Positions 1 to 12,189 of a DNA stretch of 64,000 nt are shown in pieces. The stretch lies in assembly GCF_016920785.2 (NCBI RefSeq), contig NW_024609884.1, positions 34,640,080 through 34,704,079 on the forward strand, given 5' to 3'. The DNA comes from Ixodes scapularis (Eukaryota > Arthropoda > Arachnida > Ixodida > Ixodidae). Made by a program: the position numbers and the translations under genes. How positions within the stretch are numbered: position 1 is the first letter of the stretch; each line of letters starts with the position of its first letter. The notes below the pieces were generated by a model. The model was not told the origin of the DNA, did no database searches, and was given only the letters and a program-made list of their open reading frames with translations.

Positions 1-149
1 GTCGCCGGCTTGTTCCCGTGCCTGTAGAATTCCAAAACCGAATACTCCCTTCACGTGGTGTTTAGCAGCCATGCAACCCACATAAAAAAAGCGTAGATAG
101 CAGGAGCACAGCATTGCTTATGTTGTACTTTTTCAACCCTGCAATTGAG

Positions 150-292
150 ATGGTCCTAAAGATTATTACCAGCAACAGGGGCCTCTACTCGATGTTCTGG
201 AGGAGGCCGTGATTGACTGCCATGATCGCTCTGCTGCGAGGCTGGGCTGCTACGCCCAGGACTTGACACCTGGAGAGTCCAATGCGATGTGA
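150..292 (+). CDS. probable terminal coding exon of a host gene (partial)
   Basis: An open frame of 47 codons (from 152) ends in TGA at 290-292. It begins directly after a good splice acceptor: a pyrimidine-rich stretch (about 128-140) and AG at 148-149, with an in-frame TGA just upstream, so the frame is open only on the exon side. The peptide looks like folded protein, with an acidic helix containing PLLDVLEEAVIDCHDRSAA and ending TPGESNAM. No repeat similarity was seen elsewhere in the window. Potential poly(A) signals AATAAA follow at 495-500 and 693-698. I do not recognise the family; the rest of the gene would lie left of the window. It could be a chance frame, but the acceptor, composition and downstream poly(A) signals agree. 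Confidence 0.45.
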
Positions 293-924
293 CGTTCAAA
301 GCGAAATGTTTTGTGGCAGAAACAACTAAAGAGCAATCAATGTTCCACTTTGTTTCCTCAGGCTATAATGGCAATGTGCTTCCTGTATCTCTGTGCTACA
401 TCCTTAAAATTGCACACCCCCAGAAATTTACTAGTTTCACCCAAGTTCCCTTTTCTAACCACTATAACTCCTTTAGAATCAAAAAGGGGGCCGTAATAAA
501 TAAATACTCAATGCCAAAAAATTAGAATCCTGTTTTGGGGGTTGACGAAGCACAATTTTTGCCAGTCGCACAAAGCCAAAACATATTGAACTTGTACCAG
601 CCAGATGACATCCTAGCAGCTGCTGTAAATAATTGAAGCTTTAAAGAAATATAAAGAAATATCTATAAATCACCTCCAAATGTACAAATGATAATAAAAA
701 AGTGCAGCCATTTGATTGTTTGCCAGGAAACTAGTATTGACTCTTTGTATGGTGCAAGTCAGAGCAGTCATCAGGATGTTTTCCTTAGTTTTATTTAGAT
801 GCCAGAGAGTATTTCACTAAGTAATGTAAACCAATTTACTGCCCAATGTGACAAAACATCAACACCCAGAACTAGAAGACCTATTGGGCATTTTCCATCA
901 CTATTCAGGCATGGTTTTGGAATT
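293..924 (+). other. likely 3' UTR and AT-rich flank
   Basis: No coding signal. Two AATAAA hexamers (495-500, 693-698) make this a plausible 3' UTR for the exon ending at 292. The rest is AT-rich sequence without recognised repeats. Confidence 0.3.
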
Positions 925-2985
925 CATTTTTTTTTATTTTGACAAAAAATATGTTTCAGGACCATTCTTGAAATGAGAGTCTGCCAAGTGCAAATGGCAA
1001 GCTTGGCGCAAATTTCTTTGTTTTCAAGTTATTGACTTTTGAAGCTGCCAAGGTGAAAACTGATCTTTCTCCCACCTGTCGGGGATTGCATGTTTGACCG
1101 CTCGCTATTTTGTCACTTATCACAATACTGCACCAGAGCACTTTTGTGACACTCTCAAAATAAATTGCATTATGCTTAATAAATAAAAATAAAAAAATAT
1201 TTAAAATAATTTTTAAAAAATGTGTCAAACTATCTCTGATGATTTTTGCCAAAGACTACCAAGTTCTTATGGGTGGCCTATTTCAATTATTGTAATGATC
1301 TTGATATCACCAGAAAGCTCACTTGCATACAAATTCCATATTATATGTACAAATTAAAATTTTTTATATATACTTGAATGAGCAAATGTTTAGGAAATCT
1401 AGCAAATTTGGGACCGATTTTCTCAAAAGCCGCAGTTTTTATTTCCTTCATATTCTATTAGTAGCAAGGTATCATTTTGGTTTATTAAAAAACATAAATA
1501 GAAGCTGTGGTATTTTTTTTGTGCGATTGCAAGTAAAGCTTGAATCATATCAGCTGTGCATTGTCACCGCATCCTCACATCGGTGCTATTCTGCCCAATA
1601 TTGTGGCATGAATATGGTAATTACTTAAAGGACACATGCAAAGGAAACATTTTTTTTAAACATCCTGGTTGGGAAAAGGAAGTCATAAAACGAATTTACA
1701 ACGAAAAAGAAAATTTTTTTAGCTATATTTATGGCGCAATACGAATTTGTAGTTGGCACCCGCGGGTGCCACGGAAAAGTGGCCTTTATTTATCACAAGA
1801 CTGGTACATATTTGTCACGTGGTGCTTGCGCTCTTTCAGAAGCTTCCTATGGCCTCTGAAAGTAACTTATTCATTTTTGTTTGAAGTATAACAAAAAAAC
1901 TAAGATGAATAAGTAACTTTCAAGCCCAAAGGAAACTCCTGAAAAAGCGCAAGCAGATGTGATAGACTTGTGCGCCGGTCAGATGACGGTGGCAGCGTCC
2001 CGAAGCAGACGAACTTGTGCGGTGGCGGCAACGGCGGCGTGGAGAAACACGAAGCGGCGTCATACAACGCTCAGCGTGCGGCGGCGCATAGGCCTACCAC
2101 GTGACCAGCAGCGGCTCCCGCGGGCGCCAGCTACAAATTCGTTTTGCGCCGTAAATATAGCTCTAAATTTTTTTTTTTTCGTTGTAAATTCGTTTTATAA
2201 TATTCTTTTTCTGTCTAGCCTGTTTAAAAAAAAAAAAAAGTTTTTTTCCTTTGCATGTGTCCTTTAACATTAATACTCAACATGTAAGCTTTAAAATATT
2301 TGAAAATGTGCATAATGCAGAGTAAAACTTAGTTTACTCAGCAACAAAGTTTGCCATTTTACAATGCACATTTAATAATTTATATTATATTTATATTTTA
2401 TGATAGATCACTGTTCATACTTTGCTACTAATAAAAAATGAAGCAAATAAAAATTGGGCTTTTGGAAAAAAATATTTTGCAAATTTCCTAGGTTTTTTTA
2501 AATGTTTGCTCATTGAAGTGTAAAAGGGAATTTTATTTTGTTCATATAGTATTGAATTTGTATTCAATAGAAACAACTAAGTTTGAGCTTCCTAATGATA
2601 TCAAGGTCATTGAAATATCCTAAATAAGTCACACGTAAAAACTTGCCAAACTTTGACAAAAATCATTAAAAGGGAGATAGCTCGACATTTTTTTCCAGAT
2701 GATTTTAAAATTTAAGATTATTTTCAAATCATTAACCATAATAAAATCTATTTCGAGAATGGCACAGACAAGTTCTAGTGCAGTAGTGCGAGAAGTCACA
2801 AAATACCGAGCGGTCAAACATGCAATCCCCGACAGGTAGAAGACACGTCAGTTTTCACCTTTGACACTTCAATGATCATTAACTTGAAAGCAAAAAATCT
2901 GCAAGCTTGCAGTTTGTACTCTCTCTCATTTCAAGAATTCCCCCAAACATTTTATTTTTGTCAAGATTACAAGTTTGACCCCATC
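925..2985. repeat. long imperfect palindrome with two ~550-bp arms
   Basis: The sequence from about 925 to 1475 reappears as its reverse complement from about 2985 back to 2420. Anchors in order include CTTGAAATGAGAG, GGTGAAAACTGA, CTGTCGGGGATTGCATG, TTTGACCGCTCG, ATTTTTGCCAAAG (left) against ATTTTTGTCAAAG (right), AATGAGCAAA, and ATTAGTAGCAA. The arms are diverged by substitutions and small indels. The ~950 bp between them holds the TIR element at 1625-2267. It may be one large foldback transposon or two inverted copies of an unknown repeat. No long ORF lies in the arms. Confidence 0.7.
1625..2267. mobile_element. TIR element (MITE-like) with ~150-bp inverted ends
   Basis: The left end TTAAAGGACACATGCAAAGG is matched by the complement of the right end at 2248-2267. 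Similarity continues inward through AAAACGAATTTACAACGAAAA and ATAGCT.TATTTA to a CCCGCGGG core near 1760 and 2117. A second hairpin lies inside: GAAAGTAACTTATTCAT near 1857 and its complement near 1900. No transposase ORF is present, so it is non-autonomous. No clean TSD could be fixed. It sits between the arms of the larger palindrome. Confidence 0.75.
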
Positions 2986-3245
2986 CTCTTACCTGAGTCG
3001 AGAAGAAAAGACCTATTAATAATACTATCTAGAACCACCATTTTGAAAAACATATGTCCCCAACTGGGACTGCACATATTCAGACTAGCTCGATAGCAGT
3101 CCAAACATAGCTTATTGACTCAACACTGTCTAGCAAGGCAATGTTGAGTTAGTTTAATTGGAGTCTCACTAAACACCCAATTGCCCCCAAAAGGTTCCGT
3201 GGGGTATCAAGAATGAGAACAGATAGGAACAGCAAAAAAGACAGC

Positions 3246-3385
3246 TCACTGAATCTGAATTGTTGGCCTTTTCTTGCTGGGGGTCCTCCATCCTTTAGCT
3301 TTCAGCTGGTCACAGCACTGAGGACAGTGCTTACAGCTGCAGAGGCTCAAGGGCAGCACGGCCTGGCACTCGGCAGATCGCAGCA
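3246..3385 (-). CDS. possible terminal coding exon, - strand (cysteine-rich tail)
   Basis: On the - strand a frame runs from a possible acceptor (AG at 3387-3386) to TGA at 3248-3246. The peptide includes the cysteine cluster LCSCKHCPQCC and a basic end RTPSKKRPTIQIQ. Base composition is clearly richer in GC than its surroundings. An in-frame TGA at 3389-3387 immediately precedes the exon, consistent with a splice boundary. The pyrimidine tract is only moderate. I do not recognise the protein. The gene would extend rightwards, possibly to the GC-rich block at 12.2-12.9 kb. A chance frame is possible. Confidence 0.3.
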
Positions 3386-3410
3386 CTCATGAGTGAAGAT
3401 CAATGCCCGA

Positions 3411-5769
3411 TGCCTTCACTCAGACCTGCATTGTGGAACATGCCAGCTTTTAATTGCAAACAAGGAGCAGAAGAGTCACTCTAAACAACTTATATTTTGC
3501 AGTGGCTTCAGTTTCTAGTTTCTCAAAAGTAGTGCAAAAGCTGACAATGTGAATACTAGTATATTCTGTGAATGCCTCGAATCTCACGGGCTCAAGATTT
3601 TTTCAACTTGTGGGTTTTGGGAATATTTCACATGCTCAAAATTTCATGACCAGGAGTGGAACACTATGAATGCATCCCGTGAGGTGCTGTATTCATGTGA
3701 CCCAGATTTTGCAATATTTTTCAAAATGTGAAATTTACCACAATTAAGTAAATTACAATAATATTACACTAATTACATAGGACCCATGGACCAGTTTACC
3801 TCCAAATAAAAAATACATGAAAAAGAAGTGGCTTCCCAAGTTGGTGAAATATTAATCCCAAGAACATACTGCAATTTACAGTAACAACAAAGAAATATAG
3901 GCATGCACATTCAAATCCAGAACAATGCCAGGCTCAACCAAGGCCTTTGCATACATTCACTGAGGTGTGTTGTGAGTGTTGAATCCATGTGGCAAAGACC
4001 ATGGTTAAGGACACATTCTAAAAAAAAATTCTAAAGTTCTGAACGCCTTGGTAACTGGGCCTCTCATGAGCTATTCAGTTCAGCAAACTCTCATGAACCA
4101 GTGCGGCAAACTGAATCAAATATAACAAAGGGTTATTGCAATTGAACAATTCATTGTTCTGGCTAGTTCAAAAGCTGAAGTTCTTAACATCAAAAAAGTT
4201 TAGAACTTGATGTTTACAAAAACACAAAATCACTAACTGGGTAATTTCATATATCGAACAAAAAGGCTGCTGGTCAACATAACTCATTTGTTGATATCTT
4301 TATGTCACTGGCTAATGCCAAGTATAAACTAATCCACAAATATTTTCACAAAAAGAGAGTGGGACGCACAAAAATCTCACAGATATAAAATTATGTAAAT
4401 ATAAAGCATCTGTATGGAATGGTTGCCGAAATATTAGCACGCAAACATGGGATTGACAAGAAAAAAGACAATGTGACAAAATTAAAAAAACATCTTCCTT
4501 TTTGTTTTATTTTTTGCATTTGCTTTACTTGATTTAGTCTATATGGACATCCATCCACATTGAAAACATGTTGCATTAAACGACTTAGAAAGGAGAAACA
4601 GCCCCTTCTTCTTTTGAGTCCGTCCTGCATGGAACGCATTTCCAAGTTCCAACTTAATCAAATTAATGCATATTTTTATTTAATTATTGTTCGTCCAAGG
4701 CCAATTATACCTTAAGTATCAGTTACTAAGTTTAGGGTGGCAAGAGTACATACAAAAATTTCAATACAGCTTGCCAAATGATTGTGATATAGAACAATGA
4801 TTTAAAAAAAAAATTGTGCAGGCATTAGCTGGTGGGAATGTCTAATTTACTTTATTTTACATAATTGTACCAGAACCACATCTAAAATAAAAAAGCTCTA
4901 ACTTCTCCACCCAAAAAAAAAACGCTAGTCTCAGGGGTGGAAGCAAGCTTCAGACTTTTGTAGGAGGTCTGAAAGCAGCAAAGATGCACCTTTGGAGCAG
5001 CTCAGGAGCCACAAAGGTTGACTTTTGTAGTGGTAAAACTAAATCTTGGAGGTGGTCATCCAAATCAAACTCGGGGCTATAAGTGCAGACGTGTTTTTTT
5101 GTTTTTTTTTAATACAACAATAGCACTACAAAAAAGGATCTCCAGGTGACATTTCAGAACCATTTCCAAACATACTCTTTCTTTAAATATAATCCAGCCC
5201 ATAGCATCAAAAGGAAACAGCGTAATTGCAAATTATCTGAATGGCAGCTACAGAGAACGGTCCTGGTAGCGGGTTGGTTCCTCTTATGGATTCCCTATAG
5301 AAAGCATAGCCAACAAAAGCAGCACAATTTAAGCCTAATCAGAACACCCCCCAACGTTGTGCCTATTTAACAACCCAACTCACAAATTGCATAAGTCTAC
5401 TGAAAACAAAAAGATTTCAAGATGCAACAGTAAGGTATGAAATAAAGCCCAACACTTACTGACTACAGATTTTATTTTTAGGAAATACAAATGTCCCAAG
5501 TACCTTAGACCTTTAGAATTGAACTGAAACCATGGTGACATTAAAACAATCGCTTGCATAATCAGCGTAGCAATATTTTTAACTAGTGCTCTTCATGCGA
5601 ACCAGCCTCTGAGCACTTGACTATATACAAGAATTAACTTGAAATTTTTTCTGATGCTTTTCGTTTGTTACTGCAGTATTTACCAAGTTAGCTCTGCCTT
5701 TGCCTTGTGCTGAAAGGTGCAAGGTCTGTGTGCTTAAAATGCTCCTAAAAAAAAAAAAATATTTTCTAT
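3411..5769. other. AT-rich sequence, no feature recognised
   Basis: No recognisable coding segment, LINE or TIR element. Short A/T runs only. It would be intronic if the - strand exon at 3.25-3.39 kb is real. Confidence 0.4.
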
Positions 5770-6099
5770 CTGGTTGGGACACGCGTGTCAAAAAATTAAA
5801 ACTATGAGGAAAAAAAATCTTTTTTTAGAGCAATATTGATTGTGCGAGATGCAATCCAGTTGGTAGTCACCTCCTTTCCACTTGTTTTCTCTCTTGGAAT
5901 TTCGGGCGCGTGGAGGAGAGGTGGCTCACCTTCGCTTTCACGTTGAGGTGGAAAGCGAATTACTATCTTGGTGAGCGAATGACCATTCCGTGACGTCATG
6001 GACTTTGCGTGCAGAATTTCAAATAAAACTCTCGCCGTCAATATTGCTTTTCCTTTCTTTTGTGCAAAATTTATTTTTTGTTACGTAAGTCCCAACCAG
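5770..6099. mobile_element. MITE with 11-bp TIRs
   Basis: Ends are CTGGTTGGGAC (5770-5780) and GTCCCAACCAG (6089-6099). Inside, TTTTAGAGCAATATTGA (5823) pairs with TCAATATTGC (6037), giving a foldback core. A related core, in the opposite orientation, is present at about 55486-55730 (shared GGAATGGTCAT, CCGTGACGT-type and GTGGAAAGGAGGTGACT words). There is no ORF. Confidence 0.7.
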
Positions 6100-7596
6100 G
6101 CTGTATTAAAAAAGCTGTTTTTTTTTCTTTTTGGGGGCCTTTAAAGAAAGCCAGACAGTTATTTCCCCAGTACTGTGTTTAATAGATGTTTGAAGTTTAA
6201 CATTCTGCGGTAAAAGCAAGAAGGAAAAAAATTAAACTAAAAGGGTTGAAAGTTCTTTTTTAGGCGATACATAGCTTGCTGATCTCTTTTATTTAGACAT
6301 TACCATTAATGGTCTCAAGCAACAGCATTTGCTCAAACCCCCGGTCCATAAGAGCCATGCAATACGGCCATGCTATAAGCGAAGCAAATTTTAAAAAAGC
6401 CTCTCTACAGGAGCAGCCGAGCACACTGCCGTGTTGTATTGGATGAAAGCAGCTTTTATGAACGAATAAAAGATAAAAAAAAAAAAGAGATCAACGGATC
6501 CCTTTTTTCAGCGTGCTACCACCTGAGCGAGCGCCGCTGGCCCAAAGTCTGACTCGCAGCATCTTCCAAAAAAATCCTTTTTTTTTTCTTCTTTTTTTGA
6601 GTATCGAGTATTGTGAAAATACACGATACACTAAAACTGCATTTTTCATACCGACACGCCGATACTTTCATTTCTGGCAAGCGATGCTTAATACCGATAC
6701 ACAAAATGTTTCGAAAGATAGTATCGAAGATACATGTATCTTTGTTACAGCCTATGCCTGTAACCTACAACCAAGACCAAAGAAGGTAGACTTGCAATTA
6801 TCCCAAGCTTTCCGTGCCTATCGCGTTAACCCCGGAGCTCCCCATGTCAGCCGCTGCTCCTGACACCCCGGTGCAAAGCAGTGAAGCTCGACGCACGCAC
6901 GCTAGTGAAAGGCGGTAAAGGCCGAAGCGAGCGGCACAAGTGCCAGGATACACAGTAGCCACGGTACAAAGTCATCTGACAGACATGATAACCAAGTGAT
7001 GTCAGCAGGAGTACAAGACCCTGGTTTTGTCGTATTACAGTAGCTGTCATCCTATCTTGCCAAGTTTGCCCACGACTTTTAGTTCCTGACACCACCTAGA
7101 AATTTAGACGACGTCTGCGATCAATCGGCCAGCGCAGTCAACGAGCAATCTCTATACTACTTCGTTTCACCATAAGTAAAACCGCAGCCTACGCTACGAG
7201 TCAATGGGAACACTCAAACAGCTTCAGTGAGCGGCATCATGGCATTCGTCCTCTTCCTGTAGGCGTTCCTTCATTGGCTAGGCCAATCAAGTGCGGCAAA
7301 CATCCCATAACTTGCGCTTTTAGGTATGTGTTTGATCCTTCGACTCCGCTGCGACTTAAAGGCAAACCATATGGTGAGTAGGGGTGCTGTGAAATATGCA
7401 TTTCTACCATTTTCCTTTCCTCCTACTTCTCTAAATAAATAAAGCAATATTCTTTTGTTTTCTTTCATCCCATTTCGGCGCAGGTGTGGCGCAATTCTCA
7501 GCAAAAATTGCATTTTGGCGCAAGATGTAGCAGACTTTCATTCACAGCGCAATTTGGCGCAAATGGCACAGCTCTTCCATCACTGCAAACATTAGA
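6100..7596. other. non-coding, includes a GTATC-rich patch
   Basis: No gene recognised. Around 6596-6745 the words GTATCGA, CGATAC and TACATGTATC recur in both orientations, suggesting a decayed inverted-repeat element. The rest is unremarkable. Confidence 0.3.
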
Positions 7597-7598
7597 TA

Positions 7599-7802
7599 CT
7601 GTAAAACGACTCATTTTTCGCGGGCTCAATATTTCGCGATTTAGGTCAAAGCTGAAGTTTCGTAATACTTCGCGGGTTCTAATTTTCGCGACGTGCTGGG
7701 ATCTCAATCTAGACTCCAACGTGTTTACATTTTACCGGAATTGTTCGCGGGACCTATTTCTCGCGAATTGTAGGCGATTCGCGAAAATTAAGTCGTTTAC
7801 AG
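7599..7802. mobile_element. Tc1/mariner-type MITE, TA target duplication
   Basis: The element begins CTGTAAAACGACTCATTTTTCGCG and ends with the near-complement CGCGAAAATTAAGTCGTTTACAG. TA dinucleotides flank both ends (7597-7598 and 7803-7804), the duplication expected for Tc1/mariner. It is 204 bp long, has no ORF, and carries several internal TTCGCG words. Confidence 0.75.
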
Positions 7803-7804
7803 TA

Positions 7805-9009
7805 GGGCTCTGGTTGTGGTGTTCCAACATGATAAAAAACCAGGGTGTGGAAAGTGTTTCGATTCGAGGCGAAAACCTCCGGATCACCTGAGAATGAAGG
7901 GAACTCCTGAGCACGTTCAAGAACACAACCGGAAGCTCCCTGTCTCATTATCATGTCAATGCACACATGACTTGGAAGGTGGTGCAAGAGTTGAGGGGTA
8001 CCAAAGTTCAATATGTTCCTTTTTTTCTTTTCAAATGAAAACTAGCATTTGCAAGCAGAAATGGTTTTCTGATTTTAATTCAATAAGAAAGACTATAATT
8101 TCCAGAATGGACCAAAGTCCAAAAATCGTTGTACTGCCCCTTTAACTAATACTCAAATTAAAAAGAATGAAGCAGAAAGTTGTGAATATGCTTGTCATTA
8201 ATCTGTCAAGGTGAAATAATAGACATTATTTGTAAGGATGACAAAGCAAACCAACCAAAGACTCTACAAAGACAGGATGCTAACTAACAACTCTGTGAAC
8301 CCCAGAACATGGGAATACACTGCAACATTTAGAAATACTTTAAAGAAAAACTAGACAAGCCCAAAGTGAGGTTATACATGCCATGGAATCATGCATGTGA
8401 CTTTGGCCTAATTTGACGGAATTAAAAATGTGATCTTCAAGCATTTGCAGTTAAACGTTTTGTGACTGCCAGGACCAATAAATTTATCGCTTGATCATTT
8501 CCTGTCTGCAAACATTTTTAAGTCCTTGAGAACATTGCAAAATACTCTCAGAAATGAACAAAAGTGATCTTCTGTCCACTCCCATTGCCCACAAACTATT
8601 AAAACTGGGCAGGTGTAGAAAAGAAGTGATGTGGAAGTTGTATAAAGAAATAAATCAATATTGTTATGTGTTCTATGAATAAGGGACTCAGCAATGCAAA
8701 CAAGATTATATCCCAAATAGAATTCAAAATCGTTACTTAATGCTAGAGCAAAGGCACACATAACCTGCTACAATTAAGTGATTAATAAACAACCTGCACT
8801 GAAATGATGAAAGAGGCAACACCATGTGTGAGCCACATGCCCATAATGCAACTGTCAACTTTTTCTGCAGCTCATCTTGTAAGTACCATCAATTCAACAA
8901 GAAAGAAAATTGAAGTTGAAAAACCTACCGTAAAATACCAAGGAAGCACCCACTTTCGGACAAGCGCACACTATTAACATTTCCAAAACTTCGGAATTCT
9001 GATCATATG
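7805..9009. other. non-coding, no feature recognised
   Basis: AT-rich sequence. An isolated CCCCTTTAA at about 8137 resembles the end of a TIR element, but no partner was found. Confidence 0.3.
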
Positions 9010-9447
9010 TTAAAGGGATTCTGAACCGAAATTTGGATTTCATAAAATAAGCCCGCAGAAGCATTGAACGGGACACAACAAACTCCAAAACATCACTCAT
9101 ACATCGATACCTCAAACGGATGGCCGAACTTTTGGAAAAGAAGGGGGCGATCAAGCGAGGTCTTTGACATCATTGTCCTCCTGGAAAATTTGATAATGAG
9201 GGGAAGCGGCCCCGCTTCTCTCCTTCTCGCTTCGGTTACCAGCTCCACGGGACGTAGTGAGGAGAGGGAATGAAATCGCGATGTGACTTATCTCGTCGGC
9301 CGTGTTCAATTGCGCATTTCTTTTCCAAAAATATGGCAATCAGTTAGAGATATTGCTGTACGAGTGATGTTTTTGGGTTTCACAGCACCCCGCCTATCCA
9401 TCCAGCCTTGTTCTGTGAGCTCGAAATTTCGATTCAGTAACCCGTTA
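9010..9447. mobile_element. MITE with ~25-bp TIRs
   Basis: The left end TTAAAGGGATTCTGAACCGAAATTT (9010-9034) matches the complement of the right end AAATTTCGATTCAGTAACCCGTTAA (9423-9447) with a few mismatches. It is 438 bp with no transposase. A similar orphan end, CGAAATTTCGTTGTAGTATCCCTTTAA, ends near 29218. Confidence 0.65.
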
Positions 9448-12189
9448 AGCACCCACCCCTCCAAAGCACCGCAAATATTCACCACACCATGGCAGCTGCA
9501 AGAACACCAGCGGGGATGACGGGGATATGTGCTTCCTTGCGATAAAAAGGGAAAGACTTTTTGGGCAGGGGAAACCATTAACTGTATTATCTAGTTCACT
9601 TGGGTAAAGTGAGAGGTCCCTACAGTGCTGGAGGTCAGCAGCCCAGTTGTAGCCATGTCAGGACAGACGGGGGTGAAGATAATGCGGTGTGACAATGAGC
9701 AGTTCTTGGAAACAAAACCAGTTGTCCCAGGGCTTTTCTGAGACATATCTTGGTAAAGTGTGCAAGCTACCGCAGTTCTCTCACTTCTCGTGCACGCTGC
9801 CGCCATCTTGGTTTTGATTGCTTGAACCAGACGAACGCCCATGTCTAGACTAACCAATTTTTTAGTGGAAGTGGGGTGGGGGGGCGCTTCCCCGGCATTT
9901 TACGGTGGTCATCTTTACAAAGGTTGCACCATGTTGCGTGCAATAATATGACAACAGAACCTCGGTAGTAATTGTGGCGTTTTAACCATGGAAGCATTGC
10001 TATGTAAAATCCTAACCTTTGTCAACTTTTATGGCTCTTGTTATACGTTACTCGAGATGTGAAGGGTTCTTTAGCAATAGAATGCCATGGTCTGTCTAAC
10101 TTGGCTCTCAAATAAGGTGCACGAGTTGAAATCAACTTTTTTACTGCGCTTACACAGTTTGCCGTTGTATAAGGCTAATGAAACACATTACAGAAGTCAT
10201 TCAACTTTGAAGGGGCACTCAAGTGGAATCTGAGATCATCTATTTATGGCGATAACTAATCTATGGGCACCAAGCATCCTAAAAAAAGAAAAAAAAATTA
10301 CTCATGCACGGCCAATTTCCCTATTAAAAATCTAATCAAAGATTGTGACACGCCCCTCTTTCTGCGCCTTGGGGCAGACACTAAACGCTTCAGACGGCAT
10401 TTTCAAACAATAATTGCTGTATTACATCTCCTAAACCCAAAGATTTGACATTTTTGTGAAAATATAATGCACATCGTGCCTAAAAAGAGCAATAAGAGTA
10501 ATGTTCGGAATCTCCACAGAACTAATTTCATTTGTCATATTTTATGGAGGTAGAACAATAGACGAATGCATTGTTTCGTCTATTCCTTCTGTTGTCCTTG
10601 TTTTCTGGCGCTTTTCGAATCCTTTATGGAGGTGGTGGAGACCCGAGGAAGACCCGCCCAAAAGAAAAAAAGAATCAGTGTATTTCTATTGCTGTGAGTT
10701 TACTAAATGTCTTGCCATCTAGAACCAGTTATTTTTACGGACTGAAGCTTAACAAACAATATGCCATCAAAAACAAGCTGCTACAAAAGGCACTTGAGTG
10801 CCTTTTTAACCATAGTGGAATTCTGAACTGCCATTTCATTCCTTTCAAAGTGAATTCAGAAGAGTAGGTTTATACTTGAGCACATCTCCAATAAAGGCTG
10901 AGTAACCCAGAGTCTAGATAACTCTGCCAGCAGATGAACAGGAATGAACACACAAGTAGTGCTCAAGAAATAAGCTGCAAATGGTTTGATTCAGTGCAAA
11001 AGGAAAAGCTTGACAACCACTCTTTCTGTGGCATCTGAACAGCCATAAGGTATACCCAAAAAAATTGAGGCCACAGAAAGCAAACACAAAGTGATAGTAC
11101 TAGGTGTTAATATGGGTCATAAAAATGTGAATCCAATATCACAGGACAGAAACAAATAACAATGTATGCAGTTTTCTACAAATCAGTGTATGTGCATATA
11201 AATATTGACAAAATAAAATGTCAGTGGCACAAACACTCACACTGTCAATTAAGAAACAGCTAGAGCTGATACTCAAACAGATGGATTAACTCAAAATTGG
11301 ATGGTATATTCAAACCTCCCTGTTATGACTAGAAGTAATGTTTACGATTTGTCCGAAACAAGTTGTTAGAATGCATTGTCCCTGTACAAACAATACTGTC
11401 ACAGGATATATGGATCAAGTTGCAAGCAACTTCAGTGACAGGATCTTGACGTTAGACATGTGAGTGACAACACAGCACTCAGTCGGCAATACAATGGAAC
11501 TACTCAGCAGATATAGCTGCTCCAGACATACTTATTTCCAAGAAGCACGTTCATTTTGAGTGAACTATAAAAGGGATTAATTTCACTGATTAACTCCCTT
11601 TCTTGAAAAAAAAATATTGAAATGAACACAACCTTCTGAGAAAGACCTAGAAATTAATTTGTAAAATAGAATATTCTCAACATTGTGAAATACCACTGCC
11701 CGAAATCTGGCCAAATCCGAAGGAACTCCGAAGAGATTAGGTCAGTTTGTCCAGCTCCAGCGATTTATGGGCATACGGTTAGTAACATAAAATGATCGCC
11801 ATCGGTGAACATAGGATTGGAAAAAGACAATGAGGAAATGCATTAAAAAAAATGACATTCGTCTTTTTTTCCGTGTGTACAGTACTCATGCAGCAGCAGC
11901 AGGGAAACTCGTCACACAGGTGCGTCCAAGGTTAAACTTCTTTCGCATAGCAAGCCAAACGACAATATTGCCAGGAACGAAGCACGCTTTTTCCCCCGTT
12001 CAAATCACGAAACGCTAAAGAAACCGAAGCGTTTTTAGTCCGACACGCGAGTTGTTATAAGCCAAAATCGTTCCGGTCATTTAAAGGCAGTTTTTTTTTT
12101 TTTTTTTCCCCGCTTTCAAAATAGAAAGCAACACACACACACACACCTTGGCATACCTGTACCTATTTTCCACACAAACGTAAAGTTGT
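9448..12189. other. non-coding, with one YY1-like site
   Basis: A GCCGCCATCTTG word (9799-9810) is the consensus binding site known for YY1. It forms a Kozak-like ATGGCGGCAGC on the - strand, but the frame after it has no protein character I recognise. The rest is AT-rich with no repeat I can name. Confidence 0.3.

Noticed and set aside
9591..9857. Kozak-like ATGGCGGCAGC with 68 following codons on the - strand
   Set aside because: The ATGGCGGC is part of a YY1-type site and the peptide shows no protein-like pattern.
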